A stretch of DNA of 64,000 bases from positions 1 through 64,000 of the forward strand of contig NZ_JBISEP010000004.1 in assembly GCF_044383835.1 (NCBI RefSeq). The letters are read 5' to 3'. The notes under the pieces are model-generated. The model was not told the origin of the DNA and did no database searches. It worked only from the letters and a program-made list of their open reading frames with translations. The DNA is from Paraliobacillus sp044383835. Its GTDB lineage: Bacteria > Bacillota > Bacilli > Bacillales > Amphibacillaceae. Position numbers and translations under genes: made by a program. Shown piece after piece: positions 1 to 8,900 of this stretch; the first letter of the stretch is position 1, and the number at the start of each line of letters is the position of its first letter.

Positions 1-81
1 AAAACAGTAGAAAAGTGTTACATTAAAATTAGCGATAATGGTGTTTTATATGTGTCTCATATGGCTAGGTCAGTTCATTAA
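1..81 (+). CDS. Possible 3' end of a gene starting before the window
   Basis: Frame 1 is open from the first base to a TAA at 79-81 and would encode a 26-residue tail ending in ARSVH. No family can be recognised from so short a piece, and an open frame of this length is common by chance. It is noted only because the next gene starts 33 bases downstream on the same strand. Confidence 0.25.
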   Translation, partial: KTVEKCYIKISDNGVLYVSHMARSVH

Positions 82-114
82 TCGAGTAATTTTTTATTTG
101 AATGGGGTGAAGTG

Positions 115-855
115 GTGAAACTTACTGTTGTTGGTTTCTGGGGAGCATATCCTGAGATGAATAGTGCAACATCCTGTTATTTACTTGAAAAGGATGGGTA
201 TAAAATATTATTAGACTGTGGTAGTGGCGCATTAGCACAATTGCCGAAGTATACAGAAGTTATCGATTTACAGGCTGTGCTTGTTTCTCATTATCATCAA
301 GATCATATTGCAGATATTGGTATGCTACAATATTATTTTCTTGTCCAAAATGCGATTCATCATACAAAAAAAATTTTACCGATATATGGGCATCGTGAAG
401 ATGAGCAGGCATTTGCTAAACTTAGCCACCAAGCAACACAAGGAAGGGCTTATGTTCCTGATGAACCAATGGAGATTGGTCCGTTTACTATTACTTTCTT
501 AAAAACTAAACACCCTGTACCGTGCTATGGAATGCGTATTACGGATGGAGAATCTACTTTAGTTTATACTGCTGATTCAAGTTTCCAAAATGCTTTTATT
601 CCTTTTGCAAAGGATGCTGATTTATTAATTACAGATTGTAGTTTTTATGAAGAGCAGAATGGCTCAGAATCTGGTCATATGACTAGTGTGGAATCTGCTA
701 TAATAGCAGAGAATGCAAACGTTAGTCATTTATTATTAAGTCATCACCCTCATTTTGGTGATAGAAAACAATTAAAAAAAGAAGCAGAGAAAGTGTATCG
801 TGGCAAAATAGACTTAGCTGAATCAGGGTTTCAATGGTACACTTCCCCCTCTTAA
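115..855 (+). CDS. yhfI: MBL-fold metal-dependent hydrolase (YhfI type)
   Basis: This is a metallo-beta-lactamase-fold hydrolase of about 246 residues, close in length and N-terminus to B. subtilis YhfI. The metal motif HYHQDH is at residues 59-64. Further likely metal ligands are His in KTKHPVPC, Asp in YTADSS and His in LLLSHHPHFG. The layout resembles the RNase Z/phosphodiesterase branch, so a phosphoester substrate is plausible, but none is established. The first possible GTG is at 112, but the GTG at 115 gives the family-like start MKLTVVG and better spacing from the GGGG at 104-107. As in B. subtilis, the lipoate ligase gene follows. Confidence 0.85.
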   Translation: MKLTVVGFWGAYPEMNSATSCYLLEKDGYKILLDCGSGALAQLPKYTEVIDLQAVLVSHYHQDHIADIGMLQYYFLVQNAIHHTKKILPIYGHREDEQAFAKLSHQATQGRAYVPDEPMEIGPFTITFLKTKHPVPCYGMRITDGESTLVYTADSSFQNAFIPFAKDADLLITDCSFYEEQNGSESGHMTSVESAIIAENANVSHLLLSHHPHFGDRKQLKKEAEKVYRGKIDLAESGFQWYTSPS

Positions 856-951
856 AGTGTTGTTAACTAACCAAATTATTTAGAAATTGCCTTTCTTCGG
901 TGTTTGTTTTACACTGGTATTAATATAATCTAAAGGAGGTTTATCGGATTA

Positions 952-1947
952 ATGAAGTTTATTGATAATCAAGGGATAACCGATCCGCAAATCAATTTAG
1001 CGTTTGAGGAATATGTGCTAAAAAATTTTGGTGAAGAAGATACATATCTACTGTTTTATATTAATCAGCCTTGCATTATTGTTGGGAAAAACCAAAACAC
1101 AATTGAAGAGATTAATACAAAATATGTAGAAGATCAAGGCATTAAAGTTGTGCGTCGTCTCTCTGGTGGTGGTGCTGTTTACCAAGATGAAGGAAATTTA
1201 AATTTTAGTTTTATTACTAAAGATGATGGTGATAGTTTTCATAATTTTGCAAAATTCACGCAACCAGTTGTTGAGGCACTTCAACAATTGGGAGTTCCTG
1301 CAGAACTGAAAGGACGTAACGATTTAGTAGCAAACGGAAGGAAAATTTCTGGAAATGCGCAGTTCACGACAAAAGGTCGCATGTTTAGTCATGGTACGTT
1401 AATGTATGATTCAGAAATTGAACATGTTGTCTCTGCACTAAATGTGAATGCGGAAAAAATTAAATCAAAAGGAATTAAGTCCATTCGCAGTCGTGTTGCT
1501 AATATCTCCGAATTTATGGAGCAAGAATTATCAATGGATGCGTTTAAAGAACATATGTTAAAGTATATTTTTAATGTAAAAGATGTAAATGATGTTCCTC
1601 AATATAAACTAACCAAAGAAGATTGGGAGAATATCCGACAATTATCTAAAGAGCGCTATCAACAATGGGACTGGAATTATGGAAAATCACCAGCTTTTGA
1701 TATTCAGAAATCTCATAAATTTGATTCTGGCTTAGTGGATGTTCGATTAGATGTTTCAAAAGGTTTAATTAAAAACTGTAAAATTTATGGTGATTTTTTC
1801 GGCATTGGAGATGTTACTGTTATAGAAGAAAGCTTGATTGGAACAAAATATCAGCGTCAAGCGCTAGAAGAAGCATTAGCGAATATTGATGTACCACATT
1901 ATTTAGGTAAAATTACAGAGGAACAATTAATCGATTTAATTTATTAA
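952..1947 (+). CDS. lplJ: Lipoate-protein ligase LplJ
   Basis: The enzyme activates lipoate with ATP and attaches it to lipoyl domains of the 2-oxoacid dehydrogenase complexes and GcvH in the cytoplasm. The 331-residue protein has the LplA catalytic motif RRLSGGGAVY at residues 68-77, the lysine-bearing RKISGNAQF segment, and the C-terminal accessory domain usual for full-length LplA/LplJ proteins. A strong AAAGGAGG sits upstream of the ATG. It follows yhfI as in B. subtilis and ends at a hairpin terminator. Confidence 0.95.
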   Translation: MKFIDNQGITDPQINLAFEEYVLKNFGEEDTYLLFYINQPCIIVGKNQNTIEEINTKYVEDQGIKVVRRLSGGGAVYQDEGNLNFSFITKDDGDSFHNFAKFTQPVVEALQQLGVPAELKGRNDLVANGRKISGNAQFTTKGRMFSHGTLMYDSEIEHVVSALNVNAEKIKSKGIKSIRSRVANISEFMEQELSMDAFKEHMLKYIFNVKDVNDVPQYKLTKEDWENIRQLSKERYQQWDWNYGKSPAFDIQKSHKFDSGLVDVRLDVSKGLIKNCKIYGDFFGIGDVTVIEESLIGTKYQRQALEEALANIDVPHYLGKITEEQLIDLIY

Positions 1948-1985
1948 TTGAAATCTTCACAAAAGAATAATTGATATTACTATTA

Positions 1986-2015
1986 GGAGTTGTCTTTTAG
2001 GCAACTCCGTTTTTA
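1986..2015 (+). terminator. Rho-independent terminator after lplJ
   Basis: The arms GGAGTTG (1986-1992) and CAACTCC (2002-2008) are followed by GTTTTT. Confidence 0.8.
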
Positions 2016-2131
2016 TTAGATTTTAACTTGATTAAATTTTATGAAATGAATGGGGTACAGTAATCTACCAATGTTTTAGTGGATAGACTATCGATGAATA
2101 GACATTATACTTGTAAAAAATTTAAACATTC

Positions 2132-2183
2132 AAGCGTCTTTCCTGTTATATTTTTGGTTTGATCTCATAGGAGAAAGACGCTT
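2132..2183 (-). terminator. Large hairpin downstream of the DUF3939 gene
   Basis: Perfect 11-base arms AAGCGTCTTTC (2132-2142) and GAAAGACGCTT (2173-2183) enclose a 30-base loop. On the minus strand the stem is followed by a T-rich stretch after a short gap, so it probably ends the DUF3939 transcript. The loop is long for a terminator. Confidence 0.5.
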
Positions 2184-2205
2184 ATAAATTTACTTGAGCG
2201 ATAAA

Positions 2206-2676
2206 TTAAGTTCGTTGATTGGTAATTAGATATTCATCATTTGTAATATAAAATTCTTGATGAGGTCGATAATTTAATAAGCTTAGCTTTTCCAGCTTAT
2301 GATAACTAACTCGCTTATAGGGATCACCATGTATAACGGGGAGTTCCTTTGTTTGTTGGATGTAGCTATCTACTGCACGTTGGACATTATCAAAGTCAAT
2401 AGCCAGTTGTTTATCTTTCTCTTCAAAAATTTCATATGTCTCTTTTGACATATAATATGTTTTATTAGGTATACCTTTTAAGATAGGAGCGAGTAATTTA
2501 TAATCAATCGTTAAATCATCTGTCACAATTACACTCAATGGAATTTCATTGGGCAGTTGCATACCATATTCATGAATTGCGCTTTTTAAGTCATCTAGGG
2601 AAACATCAATAGTAGGATATTCTTTTTTCTTCATTTCCTTTTTTGTTTTGCTTGTTTTTTTAAAAGGATTCCACAT
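2206..2676 (-). CDS. DUF3939-like protein of unknown function
   Basis: The 156-residue protein has a very basic N-terminus (WNPFKKTSKTKKEMKKK) and then a soluble alpha/beta-looking domain with phrases such as NKTYYMSKETYEIFEEKD and LPVIHGDPYKRVSY. These resemble the Bacillaceae DUF3939 family as I remember it. There is no signal peptide, membrane segment or catalytic motif. AAAGGGGG lies 8 bases before the ATG. It stands alone, divergent from comK. Confidence 0.6.
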   Translation of the reverse strand: MWNPFKKTSKTKKEMKKKEYPTIDVSLDDLKSAIHEYGMQLPNEIPLSVIVTDDLTIDYKLLAPILKGIPNKTYYMSKETYEIFEEKDKQLAIDFDNVQRAVDSYIQQTKELPVIHGDPYKRVSYHKLEKLSLLNYRPHQEFYITNDEYLITNQRT

Positions 2677-2867
2677 ACATAGCGCCCCCTTTGCTTACTA
2701 TAGTATATTCTATTCACAGTGTATCATAAAAATATTGACAAGATATAATTGTGACAATTTTAGGTACATTTCTTCATTTTAGTGCCATATTTTACAATTA
2801 TATAGTATATTATATACATGTTTTGAATTTATTATAATTCAAAAAAATAAAATAAGGAGATGATGTT

Positions 2868-3410
2868 TTGGAAAAAGGAAAATTTAGAAAGGATTATGAG
2901 GTTAATCCTGTAACTGTAGCTATTATTGCGGAAAAAGTGGATGGTTACTACTTATCATATGTCCTTGAAAGTAATGGAACCACTGATTACGTAAAACAAT
3001 CCCCTATCAGTCTAATTGATCTCGCCTGTAAATATTTTGGGAGTAGTTTAAAAGGAAGGCAAGAAGGCACTCGTATGATTTTGAATGTAAAGCATAAAGT
3101 GCCGATATCAATTGATCCATCAAGTGGTATGTATTTTTTTCCAACAACGTCCCCTCAACAGCCATTTTGTTCTTGGATTTCACACTCTTATGTATATACG
3201 ATACGACGAACGCCTGGAAATGGAACAGAATTTGTGTTTAGAAATGGAAAATCGATTTTCTTAGATGTCTCTTATGGCTCTATGCTTAATCAACTTCAAC
3301 GAACTGCTCAATTCCGTTATCTCCTAGAAGAAAGAATACACTTCAAAAAAACAAAAACACCTACTAACCACCCCAAAGAAAGCGAAGATGATTTGTTAAA
3401 CCTTCATTAA
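2868..3410 (+). CDS. comK: Competence transcription factor ComK
   Basis: ComK is the master activator of the competence (DNA uptake) genes and binds paired AT-rich K-boxes. The 180-residue protein keeps the ComK hallmarks LACKYFGSSLKGRQEGTR and SIDPSSGMYFFPTTSP in the minor-groove-binding core, and is slightly shorter than B. subtilis ComK (192). Translation starts at TTG (2868) behind AAGGAGATG; the nearby ATG codons are out of frame. The upstream region is extremely AT-rich, as expected for an autoregulated comK promoter. mecA, med and coiA, also in this window, complete the regulatory circuit. Confidence 0.95.
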   Translation: MEKGKFRKDYEVNPVTVAIIAEKVDGYYLSYVLESNGTTDYVKQSPISLIDLACKYFGSSLKGRQEGTRMILNVKHKVPISIDPSSGMYFFPTTSPQQPFCSWISHSYVYTIRRTPGNGTEFVFRNGKSIFLDVSYGSMLNQLQRTAQFRYLLEERIHFKKTKTPTNHPKESEDDLLNLH

Positions 3411-3439
3411 CGCAAGGATCCGACTTAGTATAATGAGAT

Positions 3440-3476
3440 ATGAATAGAGTCCTTGCATATAAGGGACTCTATTCAT
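3440..3476. terminator. Hairpin between convergent comK and yhjD
   Basis: Perfect 13-base arms ATGAATAGAGTCC (3440-3452) and GGACTCTATTCAT (3464-3476) overlap the yhjD stop codon. Neither strand has a good T-run, so it may be a weak bidirectional terminator or a 3'-end stabiliser. Confidence 0.5.
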
Positions 3477-3856
3477 CTATATGGTTCTTTTACATGTGGT
3501 AAAGCTTGAGTCATTAACTCATAAATAATTTTCGTTACTTTTGTTCGAATCGCAGGGTTAAAATAATTTCTCTTTTCCTCTCTACCTTGGCAGATATACA
3601 AATATGAAGAGAAAGTATCTGTTTTCTCTAAACGAACTACTTGTAATTTTTGTTTAGTCATATATTTTTTTAATTGTTGTCGTTCAGCGATTGCACGTTC
3701 TTCCATTGTTTTTAATAAATTTGTATAGGGTTCCTTAATCTTTATATCTATTCCTTGCTCTAAAGATACTAAGTCGTTTTGGATAACGGTAATTGCCATT
3801 GATAAAAAGAGGAAGCGGGATCCGAGCGTATATTCAGAATTTGTTAAGTAACACAT
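3473..3856 (-). CDS. yhjD: YhjD-like protein
   Basis: The 127-residue soluble protein resembles B. subtilis YhjD in length, in the C-terminal pattern YICQGREEKRNYFNP, and in lying between comK and the TVP38-type gene yhjE. It has a mostly helical, charged middle section and no catalytic motif. Function is unknown. AAGGAGGGG precedes the ATG. A TATAAT promoter with a LexA-type box just downstream lies upstream of it, which suggests induction by DNA damage. Confidence 0.75.
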   Translation of the reverse strand: MCYLTNSEYTLGSRFLFLSMAITVIQNDLVSLEQGIDIKIKEPYTNLLKTMEERAIAERQQLKKYMTKQKLQVVRLEKTDTFSSYLYICQGREEKRNYFNPAIRTKVTKIIYELMTQALPHVKEPYR

Positions 3857-3892
3857 GTAATCCCCTCCTTGATAGTAAGACGCAGTTTTGAA

Positions 3893-3906
3893 CGAACATT
3901 TGTTCT
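3893..3906 (-). promoter_or_regulatory. LexA (SOS) operator of yhjD
   Basis: CGAACATTTGTTCT fits the Bacillus LexA/DinR consensus (GAAC-N4-GTTC core with a 5' C). It lies 37 bases before the yhjD start and directly downstream of the predicted -10, covering the expected start of transcription. Confidence 0.7.
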
Positions 3907-3934
3907 ATTATACTGCATGATATGCTATTTGAAA
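3907..3934 (-). promoter_or_regulatory. Sigma-A promoter of yhjD
   Basis: On the minus strand TTTCAA (3929-3934), a 16-base spacer and a perfect TATAAT (3907-3912) form a promoter. The LexA box follows it immediately. Confidence 0.55.
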
Positions 3935-4040
3935 ATAATATATACTGAAATAGGTATAAAATATTTAAATTGATTAAAATACATAGGAAAAGATAGGCAA
4001 ACAGAAAGGTTTACATTAAAATATAAAGTGTAATACTATT

Positions 4041-4436
4041 AATAAAAGCGAAAACACCCGTCTAACAACGTATGAACTGGACAACGCCGTAAGAGATAAA
4101 GGAAACACGACGAAAGAAAAGAGTCGATGTTGACTTATCGTACAGAGGTGAAGGAAGTTCACTAGTTGTTGGGTGTTTGAGCTAGATAATAAAAGCGAAA
4201 ACACCCGTCTAACAACGTATGAACTGGACAATGCCGTAGGAGATAAAGGAAACACGACGAAAGAAAAGAGTCGATGTTGACTTATCGTACAGAGGTGAAG
4301 GAAGTTCACTAGTTGTTGGGTGTTTGAGCTAGATAATAAAAGCGAAAACACCCGTCTAACAACGTATGAACTGGACAATGCCGTAAGAGATAAAGGAAAC
4401 ACGACGAAAGAAAAGAGTCGATGTTGACTTATCGTA
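4041..4436. repeat. 147-bp tandem repeat, 2.7 copies, hairpin-forming
   Basis: Units begin at 4041, 4188 and 4335. The first two are full 147-bp units and the third stops after about 101 bases at 4436. Only a few bases differ between copies, so the duplication is recent. Each full unit has complementary ends: AAACACCC, AACAAC and TGAACT near the left end pair with AGTTCA, GTTGTT and GGGTGTTT near the right end. It would fold into a long imperfect hairpin. Because 147 is divisible by 3 the minus strand stays open across the array, but that reading frame looks incidental. The array lies between divergent yhjD and yhjE. Confidence 0.9.
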
Positions 4437-4492
4437 TGTAGTTTAAGCATGTATAGAAGAAGTAGCTGATAAGGTGGAGGAGAAAATGCCGT

Positions 4493-5152
4493 ATGTATGT
4501 ATTAAGCAACAGTGTAATAACAATTAATGAAATACAACAATTGATTGAAGCAGATCAATACGACATGGTTTTAAAACAATTATTAAAAACGTACGAGAGC
4601 TTTGGGCCATTACCCGGATTATTACTTCCTTTCATTGAAGCATTCCTACCATTTTTACCGCTAGTTGTTTTTGTACTTACAAATGCCGCCGCGTATGGTT
4701 TGTGGAAAGGGTTTTTGTTGTCTTGGGCAGGAGCTAGTATTGGTGCGATAGCTGTATTTTCACTTATTAGAAAGCTTGGAAATAAGCGTTTTTTCCTTTG
4801 GATACGTCGCAATAAACAGGTAGAACGGGTAACAAATTGGTTGGAGCGCCATGGGTTTGGGCCGTTATTTATTCTAATGTGTTTTCCATTTTCACCGTCT
4901 GCGATTATTAATACAGTTGCCGGTCTATCTAAAGTCAATATCTATCAGTTCGGATTGGCTGTATTGTTAGGAAAGACAGTAATGATATTTTCCATTGCAT
5001 ATGTAGGAAGTAGTATTGCTTCTTTTGCCCAAAATCCAGTCAAAACAATTGTAGTAGGAATCAGTATTTCTCTATTTTGGATATTAGGTAAGATAATTGA
5101 AAAGTGGCTACGTAAAAGAGATAAAATAACACAAATAAAAGAAAAGAATTAA
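4493..5152 (+). CDS. yhjE: TVP38/TMEM64 (DedA-like) membrane protein YhjE
   Basis: The 219-residue integral membrane protein has the VTT/SNARE-associated domain: re-entrant-helix sequences LPLLVFVLTNAAAYGLWKG and FGPLFILMCFPFSPSAIIN, a G-rich helix WAGASIGAIAVF, and a basic C-terminal tail. The family is linked to lipid scrambling or membrane homeostasis, but the substrate here is unknown. GGTGGAGGAG lies about 10 bases before the ATG. It occupies the yhjE position and sits just downstream of the tandem repeat. Confidence 0.85.
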   Translation: MYVLSNSVITINEIQQLIEADQYDMVLKQLLKTYESFGPLPGLLLPFIEAFLPFLPLVVFVLTNAAAYGLWKGFLLSWAGASIGAIAVFSLIRKLGNKRFFLWIRRNKQVERVTNWLERHGFGPLFILMCFPFSPSAIINTVAGLSKVNIYQFGLAVLLGKTVMIFSIAYVGSSIASFAQNPVKTIVVGISISLFWILGKIIEKWLRKRDKITQIKEKN

Positions 5153-5226
5153 TCAATTGATATGCTCTCCTTAAGGTAGACAGATTAAAAAGTGAAAATC
5201 TGTTTCTATATTAAGGGGAGTATTTT

Positions 5227-5612
5227 GTGTTTATAACATTTCTTGATACCAAAAAAACCTGATGCTATACCTGATCAATATAAGATACAAGAAGGAGGTG
5301 CGTTTTGGGGAATTGCAAATAATTTAGCTAGTATAAGCGTCAATGATTTAATTGTTGCTAATCCAGACGTAGATCCTAAAAAACTAAAAATAGGGCAAAT
5401 GATTAATTTAGCAAAGACAAAGCATTCTTATAAAAAACCAAATCAATCGAAGAAACGACAGTCATCTTATAAATATCCACTTCCTAATGGTAATGGACAA
5501 GTAACAATTAAAAAAAGCGAAAGAAGCAGATTTCAGTATGCCGATAAGCGGTGATCCTTGGTTATACCCCTATATGCGAGATAATGATGGTGATGGGATG
5601 GTAGGTGAGTAA
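5227..5612 (+). pseudogene. LysM plus DxDGDG-loop protein, broken by two A7 frameshifts
   Basis: The likely start is the GTG at 5227, seven bases after AAGGGGAG. That frame runs VFITFLDTKK into a TGA unless one A is removed from the run at 5251-5257. The next frame encodes a LysM domain (YKIQEGGAFWGIAN to GQMINLAK) and ends at 5554. Removing one A from the second A7 run (5510-5516) continues the protein into KKAKEADFSM and a tail with PWLYP and DNDGDG, stopping at 5612. The tail resembles the Excalibur calcium-binding motif but lacks its usual cysteines. Without correction the longest piece is 5243-5554. It is a decayed gene, a sequencing error in both A-runs, or a slippage-dependent gene. 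Confidence 0.6.
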
Positions 5613-5636
5613 GCCTCTAGAACTTTGAGAAAAAAT

Positions 5637-5675
5637 AACTGAACGTTGAATCGCTAGTCAGTTCAACGTTCAGTT
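5637..5675 (+). terminator. Hairpin after the LysM pseudogene
   Basis: Perfect 14-base arms AACTGAACGTTGAA (5637-5650) and TTCAACGTTCAGTT (5662-5675) are followed by a T-rich stretch. Confidence 0.6.
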
Positions 5676-5929
5676 TATACTACATTTTTATTGTTTGTAC
5701 TCCAAAACTGAACTACTAACTGAAAGTAGGTGCTATTTCTCATGATACTATAAATGATACACTTTTAATCAAAATATCGTTTTATTCATTTTTTATCAAA
5801 TGGCTAAAACGTTGTATTATGGGTGTTTTGTTGTATTTTCAATAGAGAAAATGTGTTGTTATAGCGTAATCATGTTAAAATGAAAGAAGCGAACAGACAA
5901 TCGATTGAAGTATGTGAGGAGAGAAAAAA
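5676..5929. other. AT-rich leader of addB
   Basis: This 254-base gap has no open frame with a ribosome site. A GAGGAGAG just before the addB ATG is the only clear signal. No convincing promoter pair was found. Confidence 0.5.
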
Positions 5930-8900
5930 ATGACTGTCCGTTTTTTAATAGGTAATGCAACCGTATCGAAAAGCAATCAATGTCTTACAGAAATAAAAGA
6001 AGAATTAAAACAAAATCCAAGAGGAAATGCAATTATTTATTTAGTACCGGATCAAATGACTTTCCAACAAGAATATGCATTATTACAAGACGATATACAC
6101 GGAAGTATCCGAGCACAAGTACTTAGTTTTTCACGATTAGCATGGCGAGTTTTACAAGAGACTGGTGGTGCGACGAGACAATTTATCAGCTCAACTGGTG
6201 TACAAATGATGCTTCGTAAAATTATTGAAGAACGAGCAAGCGATTGGCAAATCTTCCAAAAATCTATTGAAAAACACGGTTTTATTGAGCAAATCGAATC
6301 GATAATTACTGAATTTAAACGTTATCGAGTCACACCCGAACTTCTTGCCATGCAATTAGAGGAGATGGAACGGTTTAAACATTTAACATCTAATGAAAAA
6401 GGGTTAAAACAGAAGTTGGAAGATTTATATTATATGTATAAAAGGCTAGTAAGTTTGTTAGAAGGTAAGTATATGGACCAGGAAGATCAACTTAATTTAT
6501 TAATGGATAACATGTCACAAGCATCATTTTTACAAAATGCAATTATTTATGTTGACGGCTTCCATCGATTTACACCACAAGAACAAGAAGTAATTGGCGC
6601 GTTAATGAAACGAGCAAGACAGACTACGATTACACTTACTTTAGATCAAATACCACCAGAGCCAACAGAATCGTTTGATATTTTTTCCCAAACGAAAGAA
6701 ACTTATCATACTTTGATCGGTTTAGCACACGAATTAGGATGTGAAACAAAAACAGAAGTTCTAGCTGAAAAGGAAGATAGTTTACACCCGGCGTTTAATC
6801 ATTTGGAAAAATTCTTTGATACTAGACCAGCTCCAAGCTTTCAACATGATGCTCCAATTCAACTTGTACAAGCAGTGCATCCTCGAGCAGAAGTAGAGGG
6901 TGCAGCACAAGAAATTTTACGACTAGTAAGAGAAGAGGGGTATCGCTACCAAGATATTGCTGTACTAGTAAGAGAAACAGATGTCTACCATGACTTAATC
7001 GCAACGATTTTTAAAGATTATCGTATCCCTGTATTTATTGATGAGGAACGAACGATGCTACATCATCCATTAATTGAATTAATCCGTTCAGCTATCGATG
7101 TTGTTGGTGGCAATTGGCGTTATGACACCATTTTTCGCGTCTTAAAAACAGGACTAATACCAACAAGCAGCCAAACAGATCCTCTAGATATGGATGCTAT
7201 TGATACATTGGAGAATTATGTACTTGAATATGGTATTCGCGGCAGAAAGCAATGGCTGAGTGATAATCCGTGGGTTTTTCAGCGTTTTAAAGGATTCGAA
7301 CAAGCAGGACAAACAGATTATGAAAAAGAAAAACAAGAAAGAATCAATTGTTATCGAGATCAAGTTGTACAAGCACTTGCTCCGTTAGATACAAAATTGC
7401 GATCAGCAGAAACGATCGAGGAAAAAGCTACTGCATTATATGAATGGTTGGAACAGTTAGAAGTACCTGATCAATTAGAATATCTTCGTAATCAATTTGA
7501 ACAGGAGGGTGCGTTGGAGGTTGCTAGAGAACAAGAACAAGTTTGGGATGCGGTGTTACAACTTTTAGATGAAATGGTTGAAATCACTGGTTCTGAAACG
7601 ATTTCATTACAATTGTTTCAACAAAGTTTAGAAACGGGTTTAGATACATTAACCTTTGCACATGTTCCGCCAAGTATGGATCATGTAGTAGTAGGAACAA
7701 TTGATCGATCTAGAATGACCGGAATAAAGGCTTCTTTATTATTAGGAGTCAATGAGGGAACCTGGCCAATGAAGCCGAAGATAGATAGTGTGTTATCCGA
7801 AGAAGATCGAATATTACTAGGGGCACATGGATTACAGTTAGCTGACGGAGAAAAACAACAACTGATTGATGATTGGTTTTATGTCTACTTAGCATTTACA
7901 CTTGCGACTAATAAACTGTGGATAAGCTATCCGCTTAGTGATTCAGAAGGTAAAGCAAAAATAGCTTCACCATTAATTAAGCGTATATACGATTTATTTC
8001 CGAAAACAAAAGAAGAAATTATTTTATTGCAAGATCCAGAGGAGATGGAAGAGGCAGAGCGTTTTGTAACGACACCAAACAAAACGCGATCTGCTTTAAC
8101 AGCACAGTTAGCGAAGTACCAAAGAAACTATCCAATTGATCCGATCTGGTGGAGTGTGTTTAATTGGTTTGTTCGTCATCAAGAAAAACATGGGAAAACA
8201 TACGCTGTTTTACAAAGCTTGCTATATCAAAATAAACCAGTTAATTTAGAAAAAGATACAGTCAATAAGTTATATCCAAAACAAATAAAAGCAAGTATAT
8301 CAAGGCTAGAAACGTATTATCGTTGTTCTTATCAACATTTTGCTCAATACAGTTTGGGGCTAACAGAACGACAAACGTATAAATTGGATGCACCTGATAT
8401 TGGGCAATTATTTCACGAAGCCTTGAAGAAAATCACAGAATGGATTCAGTCAGAAGACAAAAGCTTTCACCATGTCTATCAAGAAGAAGCAGCTCATTAT
8501 GCTAAACGAGCCGTCGAAAAATTAGCGCCAATTTTGCAACATCAAATTTTGCACAGTTCAAATCGATTTTACTATATGAAAACAAAGCTGGAGAGAATTA
8601 TTGCAAGAGCAACATTTGTATTAAGTGAACAATCAAGAAAAAGTATTTTTTCTCCAGTTGGCTTAGAATTAGGATTCGGGTTATCTAACAGTCAATTAGC
8701 TCCATTACGCTTACCATTGCCAAATGGTTATGAGTTGCTATTAAGAGGGAGAATCGACCGAGTAGACCAAGCGAATGAAGCAGATGACTTGTATTTACGT
8801 ATTGTTGATTATAAGTCAAGTGCAAAAGGTTTAAATCTAGTGGAAGTGTACTATGGCTTATCATTACAGATGTTAGCTTATTTAGATGTCATTCTAACAA

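Noticed and set aside
4016..4450. 144-residue open frame on the minus strand with an internal 49-residue repeat
   Set aside because: It exists only because the repeat period is divisible by three. It has no ribosome site and its product is low-complexity; the DNA repeat explains it.
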